Shown here piece by piece: positions 38,301 through 50,300 of a DNA stretch of 64,000 bases. The translations under genes and the position numbers were made by a program. Source of the stretch: Limnoperna fortunei (taxonomy: Eukaryota > Mollusca > Bivalvia > Mytilida > Modiolidae); NCBI GenBank assembly GCA_944474755.1, contig OX104117.1, positions 57,420,964 to 57,484,963 of the forward strand, in the 5' to 3' direction. The notes beneath the pieces were generated by a model. The model saw nothing but the letters and a program-made list of their open reading frames with translations. It did no database searches and was not told the DNA's origin. How positions within the stretch are numbered: the first letter of the stretch is position 1; every line of letters starts with the position of its first letter.

Positions 38301-41300
38301 TAGGGTCCTATGTTAAACTAAGTCTTGAGGTGGCGGCCATATTGGTTTACCAATCGAAATAAAAAACACAAACTTTGTAAAGGTCCATCCAATGAACATT
38401 ATGGCCAAGTTTGGTTTCAATTGGCCAAGTGGTTTCAGAGAAGAAGATTAAAATGTAAAAAGTTTACAGACGCCGCCGACGACGACGCCGACGGACGCAA
38501 AGTGATAACAATAGCTCACATGACCCTTTGGGTCAGGTGAGCTAAAAATTGAGAATAGAAACAGTATCATATTATATGAGCACAAATTTTGTGTAATCAT
38601 GTAACTAAATTAAAACATACGACAATCCACTTCATCTGAATTATCTTCGCAATCATTCTGTCCATCACATTTAAATTTTTCTTGGATTCCTCGCCCATTT
38701 CTGCATCTGAAGTATCCTGCAATATAACAAGTTATTACATTTTAATAAATAGAAATTATGTGTACATTACTTTAAGGAAGCTATGTTCTTGCAAATTAAT
38801 GTAACATGCACATTTAATTTCTCATCAGAGGGCTTGAAATAAGCAGCAGCCCAAACGCCCAAGACACTCTAATTCTAGTAAGGACTCCTTGAGACCAATA
38901 TATACAAGTCCTTTGAAATTCAAAAAGTTATTGTTTTAATTTGTTTTCTTTCATTTTAACCCCACTGAGTAATTTAATTGCATCCAGTTTCTATTTGGGA
39001 GAAAACAAGTGTACCAAGGAAGAAACCCTTGATCTATGGCAGGAAAACTGACAATCCTTGTCCACTAAGGAAGAAGTCAAGCACACCCGGCCTGCAGTAA
39101 GGCTCCAACTGACAACCTCAGTGTTGACAGGCCAATGGATTGCTAATAGATGACTTGCTACCTTAACCACTAGGCCACTAAGTTCAGTATGACTCGCTTG
39201 ATAATTGCACCAAGATTTGAAACCAGATGTCCTTGGAAAAGTGCATGTATAATCCATACTATCTTTTTGGTCTCGTAAATGGTTTTCACTCTTCTTATTG
39301 GTTTTAAACTATACAATAATGCTCAATACATGATAAATGACTTCAGGCAAGCTGACATGACAGCTGTCAAATCAATATCTTGCATCTTCTACATTACAGT
39401 GCAATACCATAAATCAGGTTATTTTGGTTTATTTGGTGCTTTAAGCATGCAACAACATTTTACATGCCAAAATAGTGTACCTATATCATAAAGTTTATGG
39501 CTTAAAATACATGTAATACACAGGTGTTTGAAAAGGGAAATTACAGGTATACATCATTATGCATATTTCCTTAATTATTTTCTTATAAAATCCTTCATAT
39601 AGAAATGACCGGATTTTGTTAAACAGTAAGTAGGGGAGCGACAGACCTGAAATCGAATCTCACATTATGGGAGGCCATGCTGATGCTGAATACCAAATTT
39701 CAAGAGAATGTGATTAGTAGTTGCTGAGAAAACTCTTACGAAAAATTTTTCTCCGACCACCCGCCAGACATTCACCATATTATAATCCAGATTTTCACTG
39801 TGAAATTCGGCCAAAAATTGTTTTGAAGCACCAGGTATAAATTTCTATTCACACATAATTATATTAGGCTTATCATTTACTAATAAGACCCTGTTAATGA
39901 TCATAAAAAAAAACACCTTCATCTTCATTCAATCATGATATACTGCTGGAGTAAAAAAAGGATTAAACAGAGATCCTCGCAATGCGTCTAGATGCATATT
40001 GTACGCGTCTTTCCAGTTCTGGACGCACCTTTTCAACATCTAATGCGTCCCAGTACGCATCCGTGTCAGTTGTCAGATGCGTACGAATTTCCGTCATGTC
40101 AATTCAATCTCCAATGAGTGATTACATATTCTTACAAATGGCTTTTTACCTGTTTCTTCCGATTCTCAGCAGGTAGCAATTACTTGGCGGCAAATATGCT
40201 TTAATTAAGATGTTTATTGAACAATAAACGTGCAGTGTTGATGGACACTCTTTATGGTTAAAATTAAGCATTGACAATACACTCATTTCAAATTTTAATA
40301 CATGCACTTAGATGGATTCATCTGTGATATGTGGGACTCATGAACAATTTTTGGGACTCGCCACCTTAAAAGTGACGAGTCCAGGACTCACCATAAATCC
40401 TACAAGTATCACTGATTAAAATAATAATCTGTTATCATAATTTACTGACAGAAGGACAATAATGAACATTTGTTTCATATGATGTGTGGCAATTACATAA
40501 TCTAATGAAACTTTAAGAAAACAGAACATTTTCACTTCGAGCAACTGAACTATTGAAGGTGCCAAAATTCAACACAACAGTCGGACAAAACAACAAAATT
40601 AAACACATGGCTTTTGAGATATTTATACTAAAATAAACGGAGGCCAAAATAACCATATTTATAGAAAATTTTATATATTGTACAGCTGTCAAATGTTTCA
40701 CCCTTACACATTTTGCTTTAGTCAAGCAGATTTGTACACTTGTCAGACCAAATGCCTGGAAGAAAAACCTAGGGTCTTAATAAAATTGCATTAGTGCACA
40801 GCAACAAATTTGTTCAGTCAAGTCAATTTTTTTTAGCCTGAATGTCAACCAAATATTTTCAATATTCTGAAAAATTCTATTACTTTAGATGAACTTTTTT
40901 CTATCAAAGATTAGCATGTTATTTATATGTATATAAGTAAAGGCAATAATTAAACAAATTGGGAACGAAATGGGATGGTTTCCCAGTGCTTGATTTGACC
41001 CACAGAGCAGCCCAGCCCATCCCCGGGTGGCGGATAGGGGAGACCCTCTCGTTGTGGGGTTGTCAAGTCATAATACGGAAAGCCTGGCCCTGGAATCATA
41101 GTGGGTAACATGTTTGGAGAGTGCCACGCTCCTTGCACGATAAAGATCTCTTTTTTGTAGATTTCGAAGAAGAGTAAGCTCATTGTAGCCACTACAAAAG
41201 GCTAAATTCTCCGACCCTACCCAATACTCCGTACTTTTCCAGTGGGAGTCAAAATTTTGTTCCAATTGTCCCAACAGACCCCTTTTTCCATTGATTTATT

Positions 41301-44300
41301 GTTTGTTAACTTGTTCCTGTCCTGAATATACATGTAGATGAAATACTGCTCGCTGGACCTAAAGGAAACATCCAATCAATTAATCAATAATTAAAAAAAG
41401 CTATTGACATCAGTTTAAACTAAAAACAAACCCTGTAAAATTGCCTCGGACTTGCATAAAAATGGCAACTTTCTCAGACAGTTCCCAAACGACCAGAAGC
41501 CAAGTCTTTTAGCAAAACCACACTGCCCTTTTGATACATCTGGCTGTTCATTTTCCCACAGCCCATTATCTAAAGATATTGCTTCATTTTCTTTATTACT
41601 CCATTTGGCTACAGATGATCCTCCATCTCTAACATTTAAACCTGTAAACAAATATGATCTTTAAAGAACAACAATTAAAACAAAATTGCAAAACAGACAC
41701 TTTCTAAGATTAAGATATGCCTAAATTTCTGCTGTACCTGGCTACACTAAATAGCAGTAATAACCGTCTGAATAACCTCAAAAATCATGTCGATAAGACA
41801 GAAAATTTTGAAGCTTTAATGCTGAATTAGTCTTTGTTTTATGGGGCACATGTTTACTACAAAAATGCACTCGGGAACATACTTGTATACAAAAATGTAC
41901 ATCGCTGGTTTTTTTTGACGAGAAAGTGTACCGTGTAAATATAGGGTACACCAGATCGCAATTGCATTGGCAGTGAACATGTTTTTAATTAATGATAGCG
42001 ACTGATTCTATTAACCTTTAATGTTTTAAAGAACCAGATTTTATCATGAACCCATCAAATATATGGATCTAATTCGCAATTATGTCTCTTTTTTATAGCA
42101 GGATGAGAATGAACAGTTCATCTTATAAAAACAGGATGAAAAATATATTTGGACGAATTTTGGTATTCACATGATAATGTTTTGTTTACATTTCTCCTGT
42201 CAATATGTAAATAAATTTTTACAATAACAGAATAATGCATGTGACTACAAAAATTCTTCCAAATCTTTTCCACCTATTTTTATTTGATGAATGGTTTATA
42301 CTAAATGCCAAACCCACTGGAAAAAATTCTTTGCTTGCATTTTTTATAATCCCATATTCAACTAGTAACTTCCTATTAAAATAATCCAGTAGAAAAAACT
42401 TTGATACGATAAACTGTCCATGTTTTATACTATGCCTCTGTTTAGTTGTTACAAAACGTCCTCGACTTTTTCTAGGGAATTTTACACAATAAGTCAGCCA
42501 TTTTTGTTTCTGTTACAAAAGTTTGTCTGCTTTCCCGATGTTCAATGGTATTCAGACATAGCCAGACTTTTCCCATTTTAATTGCAGATGACATTACCTG
42601 AAGGATTTCAAATAGACAACAATCGATTGTTCCTAACATACACTTCCATTCTAATTTAGGTAACATTTTTCTATGAAAAATTGCCTGATCAAAATTTAAA
42701 AAAAAAACATATTTCAAAACGCTGAATATCTCGAAGTAATTTTTGATTTCAAAAAGTTAGTACCCTTCTTGATCTACAAAAAGAGCATAATCTGAACCAT
42801 GCACAATACACGGTTTTCATTTGTCACGTAAAAACCCTCATCAAAATATGTTCACATGTAGATAGTAAAATTTGAGTTTCGATCATACATTTGAAATTTC
42901 ATATACCTTATTTATTAATGACTGGTATAGCTGTTTTTTTATTTGACTTGTTAGCTATCTGAATTTTATTTGTGCTTTTCAAGTTTATTATTACATGTTC
43001 TGAACTTTAATATCTCCTCTTGTTCCAAGACAAGATGGCGACCCACACAGTGGGCTTGCAAATATGTCTATTAACTTTTGGAATAACTATATCATCTTTT
43101 GAGCATTTCAAAAATTATATTGCCAGCTGGTTGAGGGGGGCAAAAACGTCATTATACAGCATGTAAATCAGTCTGTGCGACACCAGTACGAGTTCCTTCA
43201 TGTAAACTTTGCTCCATAGATTATTTATTTATTCATTTATTTGGTTTATTCTGCTAGTCTTGCTTAATTTTTAGTTTTGTTAGTGCTTTATATGCTTTTT
43301 CAAACTTGTGTCGACCTGTGCTCAGCTTTAAAATTAATCTGATTTAATCTATTTAAATATATGTTTTAGTGCATGTATTTACATGTTGCTTGTGCTTATC
43401 ATGCTTTTATGTATTGTGTATGCTATTCCTTTTATTTGTGCTCTGCTTTGTCCTTTTTATGGTTGATGAAAATATTAGTTTATAAAACCTCACACTTTAC
43501 GTTTATATATTTATCATTTTAATTATTATTTGAAATGTGACGTTTTACCTGTCAGTTGAATTTTCTAAGAGCAAAATTTTTTCTACATATTTTAAGACGT
43601 GAAATAAAATAAAACTAAAATAAAAACAAACACTATACCTGTTTTCAATGAATAAAACTATGTTCACTTTAATAATCGATGTTTGAAATATTGAGCCAAA
43701 ATTTTGCTGGGAGTTGAAATTTTGAATTTAACGGAAAATCAGGGCTCACCACAGACACTGGGCGAAGTGGGCGACAAAGTCGCCCTACAAGTACCTGAAG
43801 TCGCCCTAAGGCGCCTCAAAAGCGAAGTCGAAGTCGCCCTGTCATTTCCCTTAAGTCGCCCGATGGTTCACATAAGATACTTGTAAATCTGGTTCAAATA
43901 CTTCACCCAGACTGTCAATATATCAGTTAAATTGTAATTCCAATAAAAAACGGCAAACAATATGCGTATTTAACATATTTTCTAATGATTTACGTCTTTC
44001 AAATGTATTACGCGCCATTTGTTTATTTACCAGATGTGACTAATTACCGGAAGTGAACAACGAAGAAAAGTAATGTACAACGGCCCATAATGAGAAATCG
44101 TAATTTTTTTTATGAACAAACACTTTTAATTGGTGTCAAACTTCAGTTCTTTCAAATAGTATTGCACCTTAACAATTTTCTTTGATAAGTATATCAGCTG
44201 CACATGAAAGAATAAAGATGTATAGTAATAACTGACATCATGATAAGTTCTGTAAATGTGTGTACCATGAAGCAATTTGGATCAGCACAACTTTATCCAA

Positions 44301-47300
44301 GTGGAAGTGTGCTGAACAGAAGAATTATTTCTCATTCTGGGTTTAATGTAATGTTATTCTATCTATCTTCTTTGGAAATTTGATAAGATAAACATGGCAT
44401 GTTCATAACAAACTGTTAGGAATATTATGATACAAGAACTCATGAATGAAGTTTATGTCTACACATATACAAATATTTGTGTTGATCTATTTTTATTTGT
44501 GAATACTTGTATGGCTACAAGTACTGAAATAGATAGAAAAATAGTCCCTACATCTGGTGGGTTTTTTCATTGATTAATGATAAAGGTTATATACTCTTTG
44601 ATATTGCATATCATATAGAATAATGAAAAAGAAAGAAAAAAACTGAATTTAAAGTGTGTAATGGTTCTAAAACACAAGAGAAATAACGCTGGAAATTGCT
44701 GTAAATAATGAAAACTATATGTTAACTACTGCGAAATTTATTATTTGTACGGTCCCCCTGACTTCTCCCTAGTGTCTCCTGAAGTCTCCCTATCAGGGCC
44801 TGACTTCTCCCTGTTTGGCTGCCAGGGAGAAGTCACTTCTCCTTACTTTTTTAGAGTGTGGTGACCCCTGGGTAAATACAAATTATGGAATCAACTTACA
44901 TATAATGGCTAAACGAATACCATTTGTCATAATTGTAACAAATGAAAAATTCATTTCGTTGAAAACAAATCCATTAGATAGATTTATGTAAATGGTGTCT
45001 GCCATTCATTGTAATGGGAGTGAATGGGTATCTCAAGTAAAGCTTCAAACAGGACTTTTAACATCCTGAATATACTCAGGAAAAACAATTTTTAGAAAAT
45101 TTAGACATTTTTCGTTAAGTTTAGCGTAGTTTGCATTGGTGTTCACACATTTTTTCAAATCAAACTTAACAACATTCCACATGATTGCGGAATTCGAGCA
45201 GGGAAAATTCGTTTTTTAATTAAAGATGAAACTTTGCATTTCACAAAAAACATAAAACATCAATATTCGATAAAAAATGTTGAAAACAAACATGAAATGA
45301 GAGGTTTAATTAATGGAATGGACCAGCAATAAGTCGCAGTGATCGATAAAGTCATGTGCCATGCGCATTTGACACATATGATCAGAAAAGGGCCCAGAGA
45401 GGCATTGAACCCATGCGCTTGCATGGCGCAGTCCATTTTATTCTTGACTGTACTACAGTGTTTGTTTGATCACGCCCTGTTGAACTTTAATTGTGAAAAA
45501 TTTATCACAATTTTATTTTACTTGAATAACATCAATTTTCTTTCTACACTTGAATTTGCATATTTTCCGTTACTAATATAGTTATGACCGATTGGGTTAT
45601 TTTTGTAATCATTCAAATTACAGCATTTTCCCAAATTTCCCCCTCCTATCCACATCCTGTTTATTATAATTAAGAGGTGAATTTTCTGTCGCCAATTGCA
45701 ATTTCCTAAATCTGGATCCAAAGAAAAAACAAAATTTTTCTTCATCCCAATATATTCTGCCTGTGTATTGTCATTTATGGTCCATGACACACAATCAGAT
45801 GTTTAATTTATAAAAAAAGTTTTATTCTATTAGCCACGACAGTATTATTATTAGATTGATTGATTGCTTGTTTTTACGTCCAGCAAGCAATATTTCAGCC
45901 ATATTCAGGACGTGATATTATGATTAGACATGGCCATAATACTTCTTCTAAATACCTCCTACTTTAATGTGGAGGTTATGTTTAAAAAATAATTTCTCAT
46001 GCTATATAGAATGGAAGTTGAAAAATAAAAGGACGGAAAACAGTAAATTCAATGATGTATCTTACTTTTGCTTTCAATTCTGAATACAACAAATTCACAT
46101 CCATATATTAATAGATACTAGTAGCATGGTACATAGTAACATTGACATGTCATATTGAATTCCACTTAAGGTAAAATACTGAATTTTTTTTTTACTTTTT
46201 AATTTAAAACATAATTAACCACCAAATTTTTCACAAATATATTGTTTAAAATGTGGGTTTTTTAAGTTATTATTTGCAATAAAAATTAAGAAAAGTCTGC
46301 CAGTTTAAACATAATAGCGAGCATCGCAGATGCGAGCTATATGATTACATGCGTGTGTGTAAAAACAGTCACATGATCCATATGAACAAATCCATTTCAG
46401 ATGGTAGCTGACCTATCCGAAGAAAATATTGTAGACGAACGAAAAAATATATAATATAAAAGTAGACAAAAATAATTTTGACATCGATAAAATTAAAGTG
46501 TTTATTTTTTAAATTACTACAAAAATGCCAGACAATTTTTTTTCAATCTGAAACGCTGTATTTGAAATTGAGTTTATTGACGTCACCAACACATTAGAAA
46601 AGACGTCATGTCATCAATGGAATGTAGAGGCACTGTTAAAGGGTCTGTGAAGTAACGACATGGACCACAGGGGCACGTAAAAATTGATTTACTTGCGCTT
46701 TCGATTGATACTGGGTCGGTTTTGTTATAGTGTGGGAGCTTGCGCTTTCGATTGATACTGGGTCGGTTTTGTTATAGTGTGGGAGCTCCCACACTATAAC
46801 AAAACCGACCCAGTATCAATCGAAAGCGCAAGTAAATCAATTTTTACGTGCCCCTGTGCTTGGAACTGGCTGAAATTCTTAAAATGTAGCGGTTGAACGA
46901 CATTGGAAACGTAAAGGTAGGGTTTTTCATGAAGATAATTCAATTCGGAACAGAAATAATTACAAACCCGTGTAGATAGGGGTGAAGGAATATTTTTTTT
47001 TATTTTTTGAAAGTTGGCGGGTATAGACTCTGTTTCTTCCCCTCTCCCACACTATAACAAAACCGACCCAGTATCAATCGAAAGCGCAAGTAAATCAATT
47101 TTTACGTGCCCCTGTGGTCAAAGGTTACAAAAAATGTAACAACATGCCGAGCACCGACAGTTTGAACCATTCCAGGACTGAAGCAATATTTAAGCTTAAA
47201 AATGTTAAAAGCCATTTTCAGTCCTGAAATGGTTCTGAAAACTGTTCCATAAAGATGCTGCTGCATATCTAAATGATTTTTTTACAATAGGTAGACGTTC

Positions 47301-50300
47301 GCACCTGTGGTAGATTCAAGATGTTACTTTATCTGAAATTGTATTTAGAATTTTTTAAGCTGACAAGATCGCCAAGACACACTGGAGCTTGGCAAACATG
47401 GGAACATATAAGATGTGTTAGTGGTTATTACAATTATCTTCAAGTGTATTTATTTGGTAGTCACATATCGTGACAACATCTTCATTAATTGCGACTTAAA
47501 TTTTCATGCCCGTAAGACATCAAGGTTGACGTCTGCAGTCTGCAATAAATATTCCCGCCAAATTTTCAGAAAAGAAAAAGAGTATTGCACTTTCGGTCAC
47601 AATCCACATATTGTAAAAAATGTCGAGTACCGGGACGAGTCGATCGAGGGTGGAAGAAAAGGAAACTGACAAAATTTTTCTGTGGTTATAATTATTTTAC
47701 TTAACATAAGATTACTGGAGTTTGTTTTATTTCACGTAGAATGTTTCAAACTATATTCAACTTTAAAGAGTCCTTTCGACTTCAACTTCCACTTCAATGA
47801 AGATAATCAGCAATATCCGCTGGGCAGACATCACGCTGATATTGGGCTATATACATGTGTGCACACTGGAGCCATATATGGTGCCAAAATTAACAATAAA
47901 AGATATGGGTTAAAACCACATCTAGAGATGTTCGATTTATATGTTATAGGTGTTTCCCATTTGGTTTAATATTTTTTCAATTTGATTTATTTAAAATTTC
48001 ATCATATGCTGTAAAGGGATGCAAATAAAGACGATTGTGAAAGGCAAGAAATAATCATCTTGATTATAATATCTCAACTTTGAGAAGAGTACTGTAATAA
48101 AAAAAAAGCAAAGTTTTGGAAGGACAAATATATGTTTACCAATAAAAATACATTGACCATAGCCAGTGGTTCTGTGGGGGAAAATGTGAATATCGCGTCC
48201 TCGGAAAATCAAAGAAAACATACCGACAAGTTACAATTTTTATTGATTTAATTTTACTGTAATTAAAATTGTTTCAAAAGATTTGCAATTAAATGTATTT
48301 CAAACGTCAAATTAGCATTCATGTGCATCAACATTGCTAAGAACTTTATAAAATTTTCAGAATTTAAATATCCAAAAAAAAACAATTGGAAAAAGAGTTT
48401 TATTTTGCAAAACAATTGATGAGATTATTAACTTCTACAATTATTTTCACTAATATAAACTGTTTTTTTTATTATTGAGAAATTTCTTTTCCCTACTAAT
48501 TTCTACCACATTTTTCACTGATTCAAACATCTTTTTTTTTAAATTACATGACTGTTTGAAAATTTAATTTTGTATATATAGTTTCTTCTCACACAGCCAA
48601 TAATACAATTGGTACAGAGAAAGTAAGAAATAAACAAACAAAACAACAGGCTATATACAATATATATCAAAATCATTATCTAATTTAGCCATTTTAGCGG
48701 CTTATTATGCGAGTCTGATTGGTCTTTCATTTTTACCTTTCATCAAAGTTCAGTGTCAGGTAATAAATAATCAATTAGCAAATAAACAAGGCACATCTAA
48801 TATACAATAACAACACAGAAATGTCTCTGCCCCTCCCTAAAACCACCACTACCACACACGAATCCTTCACGAGAGTTTGGGACTTCGAAACGTCAATAAA
48901 CAAAACCCAGGGAAATAAAAAATTTAGTGTTTAAGATGACTAATTTTTTACGTAAAAGTTCCATTTTCTACCTTATAAATTATGAAATAATAATCCAGAA
49001 ATAAATTTTCTGGATGAGTGGTCACAAGCGCGTTAAACAAAATCTAAAAATGCACTTTTATTGTCAAATTATCTAAGTAACTAATAAAAGAAACCGAAAA
49101 AATTTACACTTTATCATGTTAAAATAAGAATGCATAAAAAATTACGAAGCTTGACATATAAATCACGAAATAATCCAAGAAATACAATTGAAGCGATGAA
49201 ATACATTACGTAATATAACATAACAAAATTTTTAAATGCCCTTTTCTTATCAAATTAAATAACCATTTAATAAAAGAAACTCAAGTATATTCATTTTATT
49301 GTGTCAAGAATAAAATGCATTAATAAAAATAATTGGCTTACCCAGGGACAGTCTATACTAGTTAGTATAGACTGTCCCTGGCTTACCCTATAGATAGTAA
49401 AATAATCCAAAAATAAAAATTGAAGCCGATCTATTCATACTACCGAGATACTGGTTAAGCGCACATTCATATGCAATTATGTACATCTTTACTTCTTCTT
49501 ATTAGATCAGGACAAGAAAACATATTTTAAAGCTTGAAGGATTTAACAAATAAGAAAAACTGTAATTGAAATATTTTCTTTAATATTGAATTTGCCATTT
49601 TATCACTTACAACATGAACTATATTGTAGACTATGGTTTTTACCTTTTTGCTCAATTTACCCGAAAACAATTATATATCATTAAGAGATAATATGAAGAG
49701 ATCGAACATATGAAAATAATTTTATTAAAAGCTAACATTTGTAACAGGAAACCGATCTGCGTTCTAGCAGGTAGAAGGTATATAGCCAGTCAAAATCGAC
49801 TGAGCTAACGGAGTACTTCTTTATATAGTATAGACTGTCCCTGTGTGGTAGAATGAAAAAGGACATATGAAAATGGCTGAAATTGTTAAACTAAAATTTT
49901 TAATATTTATCATTATTTATTATCATATGTATTGTACAGCACTAATTGTTAAACTAACAAAAACAAAGCAAGAAACGAAACCATTAAACACCAGACAGGA
50001 CATATATTTTAAAAACAAAAGTCTTTCAAAATGGTAGTCAATAAACAATATACACATTTATGATATATATTTTAATATAATCAACTTTTGTTCATGTACA
50101 AAATGTATATATAATTTAGGGTCTTGTGATGGTCCATTCAACTGACCACACTGCCGCAGAAGTTGGATGGCGAGGATCTGGCCGTTAGAAGATAAATCCC
50201 ACAACTTGAAAAATTCCACCTGCACGTTTTGGTAGTGGATCTCTGCTGCCGACTTAGTTTAGATTCTGTGATCATATTCATTTGTGTAAGTAGAAGAGCA

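Noticed and set aside
37648..38540. Open frames at 37,648-37,968 (-) and 38,325-38,540 (+) as genes
   Set aside because: They are produced by in-register tandem monomers and the GAC tract of a mobile element.
47415..47969. Plus-strand frames as a host gene inside intron 4
   Set aside because: Protein-like in places, but no recognised family, splice pattern or repeat evidence; left as unassigned sequence.
49346..49843. One 490-bp element from the 49,353 terminus to the 49,843 terminus
   Set aside because: Flanks GCTTACC and TGTGGTA do not match, while the 38-bp palindrome has its own exact duplication.
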